The notes beneath the pieces were generated by a model. The model saw nothing but the letters and a program-made list of their open reading frames with translations. It did not search any database and was not told where the DNA came from. From contig NZ_CP147838.1 in assembly GCF_037338445.1 (NCBI RefSeq), positions 930,001 to 994,000 on the forward strand: a stretch of DNA of 64,000 nt. Direction: 5' to 3'. Below are positions 18,394 to 26,812 of the stretch, one piece after another (position 1 is the stretch's first letter; the number at the start of each line of letters is the position of its first letter). The position numbers and the translations under genes are program-made. The stretch is from Salinibaculum sp. SYNS191. Lineage in GTDB: Archaea; Halobacteriota; Halobacteria; Halobacteriales; Haloarculaceae.

Positions 18394-18437
18394 ACGGAAA
18401 GAAGTAGACGGGACCGCAAGAAAACAACGGGTCGCGC

Positions 18438-19199
18438 TTACTCTTCGGCCTGGTTCGCCAGCCAGGTCTCGAAGTCGTCCTGGGACATCGTCTCGACGGT
18501 GCCCAGCATCTGCGAGTGGCCGGAGCCGCAGTACTCGGCGCAGTAGAGCTGGTGTTTCCGGTCGGCTCTCTGGACGATCGTCTGGAGCGTATTGTACTGG
18601 CCGGGGAACGCGTCCTTCTTCAGCCCCATCGTGGGGACGTGGAACGCGTGCAGCCAGTCGCTCGACGTGATGTTGAACCGCACCGGTCTGTCGGTCGGTA
18701 CCACCAGCGACTCGCCGAGTGAGGACTGCCGGGTGACCGTCGCGCTATCGCCAGTTATCTCCTCGACCGTCTCGTTGGGGTACTCGAAGGTCCAGGCGTA
18801 GCGCTGGGCCGTGACCTGAATCTCGATGGGCTCCTGGTCGCTGTCGAGTTCCTGGGTCGCACCCGCCGAGACCGCGGGTTCGGCCAGCACGGTGTACGCA
18901 CCGATGCCGACCGCCACGAGGATGACGGCGGTGGCGACCGTCCAGGTAATCTCCAGCCGCCGGTTCTCCTTCGTGGGCTGGGGTTCGTCGTTCTTGCGGT
19001 ACTTCCAGACCGTGTAGATGAGAATCCCCTCGACCAGCACTGTGATGGGTATCGCGAGGTACAGGAGCCACGTGTTGAGCCCCCAGATGAGTTCCTCCGT
19101 GTTCGTGTCCGCCGTCGACTGCGCCAGGGCAGGGTCGGCGATGAACGCGAGAAGAACCGCACCGAACAGCGCGGCGAGGCCGGCACGTCGTTCGTTCAT
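18438..19199 (-). CDS. coxB: cytochrome c oxidase subunit II
   Basis: The 253-residue protein has a signal peptide (about 1-27, cut near ALAQS), two membrane helices (about 42-65 and 86-106) and an exported cupredoxin domain. The CuA ligands are all visible: His184 (WLHAFHVP), Cys220, Glu222, Cys224, His228 and Met231 (CAEYCGSGHSQM). It accepts electrons from halocyanin or cytochrome and passes them to subunit I. coxA is not adjacent and not in the window. A TATA element lies 31 bases upstream. Confidence 0.95.
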   Translation of the reverse strand: MNERRAGLAALFGAVLLAFIADPALAQSTADTNTEELIWGLNTWLLYLAIPITVLVEGILIYTVWKYRKNDEPQPTKENRRLEITWTVATAVILVAVGIGAYTVLAEPAVSAGATQELDSDQEPIEIQVTAQRYAWTFEYPNETVEEITGDSATVTRQSSLGESLVVPTDRPVRFNITSSDWLHAFHVPTMGLKKDAFPGQYNTLQTIVQRADRKHQLYCAEYCGSGHSQMLGTVETMSQDDFETWLANQAEE

Positions 19200-19225
19200 G
19201 CGTGGGATTGGCTTAGAATTTCCTG

Positions 19226-19234
19226 CATAAATAG
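19226..19234 (-). promoter_or_regulatory. TATA element of coxB
   Basis: Minus-strand CTATTTATG is centred 31 bases upstream of the coxB ATG. Confidence 0.65.
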
Positions 19235-19254
19235 CTGCTGTCTTGTGAGGGTGT

Positions 19255-19284
19255 CCCCAGCTGTGGGGGGTTTCAAGTACCCCC
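19255..19284 (-). terminator. overlapping hairpins between btuF and coxB
   Basis: CCCCA (255-259 of this block, 19255-19259) pairs with TGGGG (19264-19268) around GCTG. The G-run 19265-19270 can instead pair with CCCCC at 19280-19284. The two structures exclude each other. The position, after the btuF stop and just upstream of the coxB promoter, suggests a terminator or an operator. There is no clear T-tract. Confidence 0.3.
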
Positions 19285-19322
19285 AGTGGTCGGGCGTCCG
19301 GACCGCCCCCAGCGCTGGTCGG

Positions 19323-20435
19323 CTACTCGCGGCGGGCGAGAACGGCGACGACCAGCGCCGCGACGAGTGCGACGACCGCGGTGAAGCCGGGGCCGTTCGC
19401 GCCCGGCGTCTCCGTCGCGGAGTCATCGGTCGGGGTGACCGTCTCTCCTGCACCGCCGGCGTCGGTCGCCGTGGCCGTGTCACCCGTCGAGGATGACCCG
19501 GTTGCGGTCGCAGTCGGCGTGGCGTCCGCGGCGAACGCGTCGGGGTGGAACGCCTCTGCCATCCGCTGGAGCGGGATGGTGTTCAGCGGCCCGGCCTGGT
19601 TCAGGTAGTTCGGGTTCACGCGCAGCACCTGGCCCTCCTGGATAGCCGTCGTGCTGTTGACGGCCTCACCGGCCGGGAGCTGGCGGCCCTCCGGGATGAC
19701 TATCCAGTCGGGATTTTGCTGGACGACGACCTCGTTGCTGATGGGTTTGTAGCTCGATATCCCGGCCGTCGCGGCGATGTTCTCCCCGCCGGCGGCGGTG
19801 ATGAGTTCGTGGACGAACGTCCCCTCGCCGGCCGTGTAGCCGCCGCCGAGCGCGTAGAGCACCTTCGGCCGCTCCTCGCCGGCCACCGCGTTGCGGACCT
19901 CCTCGGCCTCCGAGCGCATCGCGTCGGTCCGCGAGTCGGCGCCCTCACAGGCACCGACGAGGTGCCCGGTGAGCAGCGTCTTCTGGTAGACGTCCTCCAG
20001 CGATTTGGCGTCCTCGAAGAAGTAGACTGTCAGCCCGGCGTCGCGCAGACTCCGGACGGTGTCCGCATTCGTGATGTTCGGTGCCAGGACGAGGTCCGGG
20101 TCGAGGTCGACGACCCTCGACTGCAACACCGTCGACTGCTCACCGACGACGTCGGTCTTGCCCTCGGTCCCGTTCAGATAGCTCGTGAAGGGGTTTTTCG
20201 GCATCCCGACGACCTTGTCCTGCGCGCCGATTTCCCACATCGTCTGGGCGGCGCTCGGTTGCAGCACCACCACGCTCGACGGTGCCTGGTCGACAGTCAC
20301 CTCGGTCCCGGAGGCGTCGGTCGCCGTCACCTGGAACGAACACTCAGTTCCTGTACCGTGGCTCGCCGCCGCCGGAGCGACGCCCGCGAGGGCGAGGGCG
20401 ACGACGACGAGCACTGCGATGATTGGTCGCGTCAC
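19323..20435 (-). CDS. btuF: ABC transporter substrate-binding protein, PGF-CTERM anchored (BtuF-like)
   Basis: The 370-residue protein starts at GTG 20435 ([12 protein letters not shown]) with a Sec signal ending near AAASH. The BtuF/FhuD fold shows [27 protein letters not shown] and DPDLVLAPN segments. A Thr-rich linker leads to NGPGF plus a helix and ARRE, the PGF-CTERM anchor at about 345-370. Cobalamin or a siderophore are the usual ligands. Divergent permease and ATPase genes like the haloarchaeal btuCD favour cobalamin, but this is inferred. The start fits the shared TATA palindrome 29 bases upstream. Confidence 0.88.
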   Translation of the reverse strand: MTRPIIAVLVVVALALAGVAPAAASHGTGTECSFQVTATDASGTEVTVDQAPSSVVVLQPSAAQTMWEIGAQDKVVGMPKNPFTSYLNGTEGKTDVVGEQSTVLQSRVVDLDPDLVLAPNITNADTVRSLRDAGLTVYFFEDAKSLEDVYQKTLLTGHLVGACEGADSRTDAMRSEAEEVRNAVAGEERPKVLYALGGGYTAGEGTFVHELITAAGGENIAATAGISSYKPISNEVVVQQNPDWIVIPEGRQLPAGEAVNSTTAIQEGQVLRVNPNYLNQAGPLNTIPLQRMAEAFHPDAFAADATPTATATGSSSTGDTATATDAGGAGETVTPTDDSATETPGANGPGFTAVVALVAALVVAVLARRE

Positions 20436-20459
20436 GTCCCTCCCTGACAGCGTATGCAA

Positions 20460-20469
20460 TAAATATTTA
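20460..20469. promoter_or_regulatory. palindromic TATA shared by divergent btuF and btuC
   Basis: TAAATATTTA is a perfect 10-base palindrome. Its centre is about 29 bases from the btuF GTG (20435) and 32 bases from the btuC ATG (20497), so TBP could drive either gene from the same site. Confidence 0.6.
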
Positions 20470-20496
20470 CCTAAAGCAATCAGACTTGGGTGCAGG

Positions 20497-21597
20497 ATGG
20501 GGATTCGCTCGCGCGTCGCGCTGTGGTCGGCAGGGCTGTTCGGAGTCCTCTGTATGTCGATTCTCGCGAGCGCGACGATGGGGCCGGTCGGGCTGGACCT
20601 CGGCACCGTCGCGCGGGCGAGTCTCAACGCCGTCGGCGTCCCGGCCGGGGCGTCGGTGAACGTCGCCGCCGCGGGGCTAGGCGGGCTAGACGTTCCGGTG
20701 CCCGTCGTCGACGTCCAGTACGTCTACCCGTTCGATTTCGCGGTGGCGGGGAACGCGGAGACCATCGTCCGCCAGCTCCGCCTGCCCCGCATCGTCCTCG
20801 GGGGCGTGGTCGGCTTCGCGCTCGCGGCCGCCGGCGCGGTGATGCAGGGGTTCTTCCGGAACCCGATGGCCGACCCCTCGATCATCGGCGTCTCGACGGG
20901 CGCGGCAGTGGGGGCCGTCGCGACCATCGCCTTCCCGCTCGCGCTCCCGCTCAGTCTGCAGGCCGCCGCGTTCCTCGGTGCCATCGTGACCGCCTTCGCC
21001 GTCTACGTCATCGCGACGGAGGGCGGGCGCACGCCAGTCGCCACCCTGCTGCTGGCCGGCGTCGCGGTGCAGGCGCTGCTGGGCGCGGTCATCTCCTACC
21101 TCCTCCTGCAGTCCGGCGAGAGTCTCGAACAGGCCGTCTACTGGCTGATGGGCAACCTCCACAACAGCCGCTGGTCCGACGTCGAGGTGACGCTGCCGCT
21201 GGCGGCGCTGGCCTTCGTCGTCCTGCTGGCGTACACGCGCGACCTGAACGTGATGTTGCTCGGAGAGGAGGACGCCACCGCCGTCGGCATCGAAGTCGAG
21301 CGCACGAAGCGGATTCTGCTGGCGGTCTCCAGCGTCATCACAGCCGCGGCCGTCGCCGTCGCGGGCGTCATCGGCTTCGTCGGCCTGGTCGTCCCCCACA
21401 TCATGCGCCTGGTCGTCGGCCCCGACCACCGCCTGTTGCTCCCGACGAGCGCGCTCGCGGGTGCCTCCTTCCTCGTCGTGACCGACACCGTCGCCCGCGC
21501 CGGTGCCGCGGAACTGCCGGTCGGTATCATCACCGCCGCGCTCGGCGCGCCCTTCTTCCTGTATCTGCTCGTCCGCCGGGAGGTGCACGCGCTGTGA
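20497..21597 (+). CDS. btuC: FecCD/BtuC-family ABC transporter permease
   Basis: The 366-residue permease has about ten helices and the FecCD family marks [41 protein letters not shown] start, [13 protein letters not shown], and [20 protein letters not shown], the loop that contacts the ATPase. It imports a metal chelate or cobalamin delivered by the divergent BtuF. The ATG at 20497 ([10 protein letters not shown]) is preferred. The next gene's ATG overlaps its stop (TGATG). Confidence 0.92.
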   Translation: MGIRSRVALWSAGLFGVLCMSILASATMGPVGLDLGTVARASLNAVGVPAGASVNVAAAGLGGLDVPVPVVDVQYVYPFDFAVAGNAETIVRQLRLPRIVLGGVVGFALAAAGAVMQGFFRNPMADPSIIGVSTGAAVGAVATIAFPLALPLSLQAAAFLGAIVTAFAVYVIATEGGRTPVATLLLAGVAVQALLGAVISYLLLQSGESLEQAVYWLMGNLHNSRWSDVEVTLPLAALAFVVLLAYTRDLNVMLLGEEDATAVGIEVERTKRILLAVSSVITAAAVAVAGVIGFVGLVVPHIMRLVVGPDHRLLLPTSALAGASFLVVTDTVARAGAAELPVGIITAALGAPFFLYLLVRREVHAL

Positions 21598-22763
21598 TGC
21601 GCGCCGACGGCGTCACGGTGTCCTTCGGCGACGTGACGGTCCTCGACGGCGTTGACCTCGCCGTCGAGACGGGGGAACTCGTCGGCCTGGTCGGCCCCAA
21701 CGGCGCGGGGAAGACCACGCTGTTGCGGACCATCAACGGCGTCCTCGCGCCCGACGCCGGGGACGTGAGACTCGCCGGCGACCGCGTGACCGACCTGTCG
21801 TCGAAGGCGGTCAGCCGGCGCGTCGCGACCGTCCCCCAGGACACGCAGGTGGGCTTCGCGTTCACCGCCGAGCAGGTCGTCGAGATGGGCCGGACGCCCC
21901 ACCGCTCACGGCTGGACTGGACCGACGACGAGGAACCCGTCGCGGCGGCGATGGAACGCACCGAGACGCTGGAACTTCGGGAGCGGCGCATCGACGGGCT
22001 CAGCGGCGGCGAGCGCCAGCGCGTGCTGCTGGCCCGGGCGCTCGCACAGGACACGCCCGCGCTCGTGCTGGACGAACCCACGGCCAGCCTGGACATCAAC
22101 CACCAGGTGCGGGTGCTGGAGACGGTGCGCGACCTGGTCGACGACCGCCGCGCCGCCCTGGCGGCCATCCACGACCTGGACCTCGCGGCGCGGTACTGCG
22201 ACCGCCTGCTCCTGCTGTACGACGGCCGGATTCGTGCCTCCGGGACCCCCGACGAGGTGCTCGACGACCCCGCGCTGGAGGACGCCTTCGGCACGCGGAC
22301 GGCCGTCTCGCACAACCCCGCGACGGGGACGGCGACCGTCGCCGCAGTCAGCGAGGAGTCCGCTGCCCGCGACGAGCGCGTCCACGTCGTCGGCGGGGGG
22401 CCACTCGCCGCCCGCGCGGTGGGCGAACTCTGGCGGGCCGGCTTCGACGTGACGCTCGGCGTCGTCGGCGAGGGCGACGTGGCCGCCGACACCGCGGCCC
22501 GTCTCGGCGTCGACGCCACGACGGCTCCGCCCTTCGAGGCACCACCACCGGCCGTCCGGGCCGACGCAATATCGACGATAGAGTCGGCGGACGTGGTCGT
22601 GACCACCGGCGGACCGGGCAGCAGCGTCGTCGCGCCGGCGGTCGCGGCCCACGACAGGGTCGTCGCCGTCGGCACGGACGACCCCGCGACGGTGTCGCCG
22701 TCGGCGGTACCGGACGCGATCGAGGAGACGTTGGCGACACAGCAGGCGGCGGGCGACGACTGA
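21597..22763 (+). CDS. btuD: BtuD-type ABC ATPase with extra C-terminal domain
   Basis: The 388-residue protein has Walker A GPNGAGKTT (33-41), signature LSGGERQRVLLARAL (135-149), Walker B LVLDEPTASLD (157-167) and the switch His192. The standard ATPase ends near 245. A further ~130 residues form a second domain beginning RVHVVGGGPLAARAVGELWRAG, which looks Rossmann-like (GGGP nucleotide-style loop, later VVTTGGPGSS). Such long BtuD proteins occur in haloarchaea. The added domain's role is unknown. It overlaps btuC by TGATG. Confidence 0.9.
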   Translation: MRADGVTVSFGDVTVLDGVDLAVETGELVGLVGPNGAGKTTLLRTINGVLAPDAGDVRLAGDRVTDLSSKAVSRRVATVPQDTQVGFAFTAEQVVEMGRTPHRSRLDWTDDEEPVAAAMERTETLELRERRIDGLSGGERQRVLLARALAQDTPALVLDEPTASLDINHQVRVLETVRDLVDDRRAALAAIHDLDLAARYCDRLLLLYDGRIRASGTPDEVLDDPALEDAFGTRTAVSHNPATGTATVAAVSEESAARDERVHVVGGGPLAARAVGELWRAGFDVTLGVVGEGDVAADTAARLGVDATTAPPFEAPPPAVRADAISTIESADVVVTTGGPGSSVVAPAVAAHDRVVAVGTDDPATVSPSAVPDAIEETLATQQAAGDD

Positions 22764-22831
22764 CCGCGGCCGGCCCGGCGCTGGCGGTGTGAAAGCGCGG
22801 CATCTAAGTACGGCGACCCGAAGTATTGCGT

Positions 22832-24241
22832 ATGTTGAAGAGCCGGGTGCACTCGCGAACGACGGGTCTGCTCTCGGCGGCCGCGGTCGGCGTCTACCTG
22901 CTCGTCGTCGCCGGCGCGACCGCCAGTCTCGCCGACGCGGCATCCGCCTGCTCCACGTGGCCGACCTGCCAGGGACCGCTCCTCGAAAGCGGAACCCTCG
23001 TCGCGCTCGGCCACCGCGTGCTCGCGGCCGTCGTCGGCGTCCTCGTCGTCGCCGCCGCACTCGCAGTTCTCCGGAGTGACACAGACCGCCGGGTCCGCAT
23101 CGCGACGCTGGCCGCGCTCGTCCTGTTCCCGGCCCAGGTCGGCTTCGGCGCGCTGCTGGCGACCAGTAGCGGCGCAGCGCCGTTCCCCGGCGTCCACCTC
23201 CTCATCGCCGTCAGCATCTTCGGCGCGCTCGTCATGGCCCTGGCCTGGCACCTCGAAGCCGAGACCGGCAGCGACGAGCGCATCGAGGAGTTCGACCCCG
23301 TTCCCGCGCCGGAACCGGCGACCGACGACGAGGCGGCCGAACCGACCGTCCCGCTGTCCGCTCGGCCGCTCTCGAAACGCGTCACGGCGCGGCTGTTCGC
23401 CTACTTCCGGTTGATGAAGCCGCGCCTGATGTGGCTGCTCTGTCTGGTCGCCGCCGCCGGGATGGCACTGGCCGCCGGGACAGACCTCCAGACCCGAACT
23501 ATCGTCCTGACGCTCGGCGGCGGCGTCCTCGCCATCGGTGCGAGCGGCACGTTCAACCACGTCCTCGAACGCGAGCGCGACAAGCGGATGGACCGGACGA
23601 GCGACCGGCCGCTGGCGACACACGAGATTCCCAAGGGCAACGCCGTCGTCTTCGGCATCGGGCTGGCCGCGCTCTCGCTGGCCGTCTTCTGGCAGGTCAA
23701 CGTCCTCGCGGCCGCGCTCGGCCTGGTCGCCATCCTCTTCTACAGCGTCGTCTACACGCTCGTGCTCAAGCCCAACACCGTCCAGAACACCGTCATCGGC
23801 GGCGCGGCGGGCGCGCTCCCGGCGCTCATCGGCTGGGCGGCCGTGACCGGCGACATCGGCGTTCCCGGACTGGCGCTGGCCGGTGTCATCTTCGTCTGGA
23901 CGCCGGCGCACTTCTACAACCTCGCGCTCGCGTACAAGGACGACTACGAGCGCGGCGGCTTCCCGATGATGCCGGTCGTCCGCGGCGAGACCGAGACGCG
24001 CAAGCACATCCTGCTGTGGCTCGGCGCGACGCTGGCGCTGACCGGCGGACTCATCTGGGTGACCGGGCTGAGCTGGCTGACCGCCGCCGCGACCGCCGTG
24101 GTCGGTGCCGTGTTCCTGTGGGCGGTCGTCCGCCTCCACCGCGAGCAGACCGAAGCCGCCGCGTTCCGGGCATTCCACGCCTCGAACGCCTACCTCGGCG
24201 TCCTGCTGGTCACCATCGTCGTCGACGCCCTGGCAGTATGA
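22832..24241 (+). CDS. ctaB: haem O synthase (protohaem IX farnesyltransferase) fused to a CtaA-like half
   Basis: The 469-residue protein has two parts. Residues 1-145 contain four helices with Cys40, Cys46, His61, His122 and His140, resembling one half of haem A synthase (CtaA). After an acidic Pro-rich linker, residues 190-469 are the UbiA-type farnesyltransferase with the Mg-prenyl motifs N242...D250...D254 and DDYERGGFPMMPVVRG. It converts haem B to haem O for haem-copper oxidases. The downstream gene overlaps by ATGA. Confidence 0.92.
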   Translation: MLKSRVHSRTTGLLSAAAVGVYLLVVAGATASLADAASACSTWPTCQGPLLESGTLVALGHRVLAAVVGVLVVAAALAVLRSDTDRRVRIATLAALVLFPAQVGFGALLATSSGAAPFPGVHLLIAVSIFGALVMALAWHLEAETGSDERIEEFDPVPAPEPATDDEAAEPTVPLSARPLSKRVTARLFAYFRLMKPRLMWLLCLVAAAGMALAAGTDLQTRTIVLTLGGGVLAIGASGTFNHVLERERDKRMDRTSDRPLATHEIPKGNAVVFGIGLAALSLAVFWQVNVLAAALGLVAILFYSVVYTLVLKPNTVQNTVIGGAAGALPALIGWAAVTGDIGVPGLALAGVIFVWTPAHFYNLALAYKDDYERGGFPMMPVVRGETETRKHILLWLGATLALTGGLIWVTGLSWLTAAATAVVGAVFLWAVVRLHREQTEAAAFRAFHASNAYLGVLLVTIVVDALAV

Positions 24242-24930
24242 GCACCCTCGACCTCTCCGAGCGCGTGCGCCCCAGCGGCGAAACGCTGGCCTGGGGCATG
24301 CTCGTCCTCACGACCGAGTTCCTGCTGGTCGCGAGCTACGTCGTCGGACTGAACGTCACCGTCCGCGACTGGACGCTGTTCGTCGTCCCGTTCGTCTGGA
24401 TAAACGTCGGCCTGTGGGCCGTCCACAGGACGACGCCGGCGGCCGCCGCCACGCGGAAACGCCTCGTCGCGGCTGCCGTCGCCGGCGGGTACTTCCTCCT
24501 GCTCGCGTACTTCGGCGGCCTCGTCGGGCCGGGCACCGGCGGCCCCCTCACGAGTTTCACCGTCGAACTCTGGGACCTCCCGCCGGGGTGGAGTCCTGCC
24601 GTCCTCTACAACGGCCCGGTCCTGACCCTCGCCATCCTCCCGTACAAGGTCGTGGGCTACCTCGCACTGGCCTACCTCGTCTACGCGACGGCTCTGGACG
24701 CCAGCAACGCCCTCGTCGGGGGCGTGGTCGGCCTGTTCTCGTGTGTCTCCTGTTCGTTCCCCATCATCGCCGGCGTCGTGACCGGTATCGTCGGCAGCGG
24801 CGGGGCGCTCGCGGCCGTCGCGACGGGGTCGACGTACCTCCTCTCGACTGTCGTCTTCGTCGTCACGGTCGGCCTGCTGTACTGGCGGCCGGCCGTCGGT
24901 GGGTTCCTCAGCAGACGAGTGAGGGCGTAG
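24238..24930 (+). CDS. conserved membrane protein next to ctaB (DUF7546-like)
   Basis: The 230-residue protein has about six helices. A notable segment, GLFSCVSCSFPIIAGVVTGIVG, holds a Cys-x2-Cys pair inside the membrane near residue 165. The ATG overlaps the ctaB stop (ATGA), so it is translationally coupled to haem O synthase and may take part in oxidase assembly or copper delivery; this is inferred. The DUF7546 name is recalled, not checked. Confidence 0.7.
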   Translation: MSTLDLSERVRPSGETLAWGMLVLTTEFLLVASYVVGLNVTVRDWTLFVVPFVWINVGLWAVHRTTPAAAATRKRLVAAAVAGGYFLLLAYFGGLVGPGTGGPLTSFTVELWDLPPGWSPAVLYNGPVLTLAILPYKVVGYLALAYLVYATALDASNALVGGVVGLFSCVSCSFPIIAGVVTGIVGSGGALAAVATGSTYLLSTVVFVVTVGLLYWRPAVGGFLSRRVRA

Positions 24931-24982
24931 CCCGCCACATATCATCACAAGGGACTTATCTGTGTCGCGGCGAAGCGGGAGC

Positions 24983-25084
24983 ATGTCGTCGCGAACGTGT
25001 CGCAACGCTCTCTCGACGGACCGGACCGTCGCCGCGGGGTGGGGCTCGCCGGACAAGACGTCGACGAGGAGGGAGCGGCGCTGA
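24983..25084 (+). CDS. 33-residue upstream ORF coupled to the sulfotransferase-like gene
   Basis: An ATG at 24983 starts a 33-codon frame (MSSRTCRNALSTDR...) whose TGA (25082-25084) overlaps the ATG of the next gene as TGATG. A TATA-like ACTTATCTG is centred at about 24957, 26 bases before this ATG. Nearly every codon ends in G or C, as in real genes here. No family is recognised. It may be a leader peptide or an entry point for translation of the downstream gene. Confidence 0.45.
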   Translation: MSSRTCRNALSTDRTVAAGWGSPDKTSTRRERR

Positions 25085-26331
25085 TGCCGCGGGGTGGCGG
25101 AGACGGCCGGTCGCGCGGACACAGGCCGCTGTTTCTCGGCGCGATACTGCTCCTCGTTGCGCCCGCAATTCTCAGCGGACTGACCTACAGCGGCGATGCC
25201 CCGAACGGAAACGTCACCGACGCGGAAAACGTCACCCTCGTCGGCGTCCAGGGGCCGTTCGGCCCGACCGGAAACGGGCGCATCCTCGCCATCGATACCG
25301 AGACGGGGCGGTCGGTCTGGGAGTACGCCAACGACTCCGCGGGCGAGAACGTCCTGTACTACGACGTCGACCCGCTCGGTGACGGCGAACTGTTGTTCGT
25401 CCAGGAGACCCCGGCCGGGGACGGGACCGCACTCGTCGTGAACTGGCGGACGGACGAGGTGGTCGAGCGCTTCCCCGTACCCTCCGACACCCACGACGTG
25501 GACCACCTGGGCGGGACGCGCTACGTCGTCGCGGACAAGTACAACCACCGGGCGTACGTCTACGACGCTGCCACCGGGGAGACGGTCTGGGAGTACAACT
25601 TCTCGAACCACTTCCCGGAGTACCCCGCCGCGGGCGACGCGCCGTCGACGCAGCCGTCGGGTCCCGGCGGGTACACCCACCTCAACGACGTCGACGCCGT
25701 GGACAACGGGTCGGCGTTCCTGCTCAGTCCACGGAACTTCAACCGGGTCGTGCTGGTGAACCGGTCGACGAAAGCGACCGAGTGGACACTCGGCGAGCAA
25801 AACGACACCAGCATCCTCGACAAACAGCACAACCCCACGCTGCTCTCGCAGGACCCGCCGGTCGTGCTGGTCGCGGACAGCGAGAACGACCGCGTCGTCG
25901 AGTATCGACGGGAGAACGACTCCTGGGTGCGCACCTGGGAGTACCGCGGCGACCTCCTCTGGCCCCGCGACGCCGACCGGTTGCCGAACGGGAACACGCT
26001 CATCGTCGACACGCGCGGCCAGCGCGTGCTGGAGGTCACCCCGGACCGGGAGATCGTCTGGGAGCGGCGGGTGACGACGATGCCCTACGACATCGAGCGC
26101 CTGCGCTACGGCGACGAACCGAGCGGGCCGCCCATCCAGTCCGTCACCGGGGCGGCCGACAGCGGCGACACCTCGGTGCTGCGGGACTTCTACACCCTCT
26201 CGCTGTGGGTCGTCCCTGCCTGGGTCAGCATGGCCGAGTTCTACGCCCTCGTTGCGGCGGCGCTGGTGGGACTGGGGTGGATTGCACTCGAAGTCGCCGC
26301 CGCCGTCCGCCGCCGGCGAGCGGGCGGGTGA
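25084..26331 (+). CDS. arylsulfotransferase (ASST)-like membrane protein
   Basis: The 415-residue protein has an N-terminal membrane anchor (PLFLGAILLLVAPAILSG, about 15-33), an extracellular beta-propeller with repeated WEY and D/N-rich blades (HDVDHLGGTRYVVADKYNHR, GYTHLNDVDAVDNGS, RDADRLPNGNTLIVD), and a C-terminal membrane helix. The repeats match the aryl-sulfate sulfotransferase propeller family, though activity is unproven in archaea. ATG 25084 is preferred over GTG 24997 because the promoter and a coupled small ORF end exactly there. Confidence 0.8.
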   Translation: MPRGGGDGRSRGHRPLFLGAILLLVAPAILSGLTYSGDAPNGNVTDAENVTLVGVQGPFGPTGNGRILAIDTETGRSVWEYANDSAGENVLYYDVDPLGDGELLFVQETPAGDGTALVVNWRTDEVVERFPVPSDTHDVDHLGGTRYVVADKYNHRAYVYDAATGETVWEYNFSNHFPEYPAAGDAPSTQPSGPGGYTHLNDVDAVDNGSAFLLSPRNFNRVVLVNRSTKATEWTLGEQNDTSILDKQHNPTLLSQDPPVVLVADSENDRVVEYRRENDSWVRTWEYRGDLLWPRDADRLPNGNTLIVDTRGQRVLEVTPDREIVWERRVTTMPYDIERLRYGDEPSGPPIQSVTGAADSGDTSVLRDFYTLSLWVVPAWVSMAEFYALVAAALVGLGWIALEVAAAVRRRRAGG

Positions 26332-26399
26332 GGGGAGCGCCCCGCCGCCCTGGCCGCGAGTCGACACGTTCACGCCACCCCCGCGAGTAGGGGAACGAC

Positions 26400-26630
26400 A
26401 TGACGAAGGTGCAAATCGAGTACTGCGTCCCGTGTGGCTTCCGGCAGCAGGCAATCGACGTCGAGCAGGCGATTCTCGGCGCGCTGGAGCGCGAACTCGA
26501 CGAACTGTCGCTGGTGATGGGCGACCACGGCGTCTTCCGTGTCAGCGTCGACGGCGAGACCGTCTACGACAAGGAGGAGGACGAGTTCGACGTGGACGAC
26601 ATCGTGCGGGAACTCCGCGAACACGTCTGA
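26400..26630 (+). CDS. Rdx (SelW/SelT-like) family protein
   Basis: The 76-residue thioredoxin-fold protein begins MTKVQIEYCVPCGFR with the redox pair Cys9-x2-Cys12, the position taken by Cys-x2-Sec in selenoprotein W. The end DDIVRELREHV is the usual closing helix. It is probably a thiol-disulfide protein whose partner is unknown. Confidence 0.88.
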   Translation: MTKVQIEYCVPCGFRQQAIDVEQAILGALERELDELSLVMGDHGVFRVSVDGETVYDKEEDEFDVDDIVRELREHV

Positions 26631-26675
26631 GCGGCGTCACCCTCAAGCGGTTCGGGTGCTAACTGCGGCGACGGC

Positions 26676-26768
26676 ATGAACAGCGCTGACCGCTTCATGT
26701 TCTACGCGACGCTGGTACTGTTCGCGCTCATCGTCGGCGGACTCGTACTCGCGCTGTACCTGGACTGA
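26676..26768 (+). CDS. 30-residue single-helix membrane protein
   Basis: An ATG at 26676 gives MNSADRFMFYATL followed by a hydrophobic helix (ALIVGGLVLALYLD) and a stop. Its length, polar start and single helix match the small membrane peptides often overlooked in haloarchaea. It sits between rdx and the ABC ATPase gene. No promoter is obvious and no family is recognised. Confidence 0.45.
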   Translation: MNSADRFMFYATLVLFALIVGGLVLALYLD

Positions 26769-26812
26769 CGCGGACCGAACTGCATTTGCCCGACCGTACC
26801 CGAGAGTCGGAC

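Noticed and set aside
20436..20496. A cobalamin riboswitch before the BtuF/BtuC genes
   Set aside because: The gap is 61 bases with a shared TATA and has no B12-box; such riboswitches are also not expected in haloarchaea.
21530..24178. An 882-codon minus-strand open frame across btuD and ctaB
   Set aside because: It is the complement of two well-supported genes, with Arg/Asp/Gly-rich low-complexity composition.
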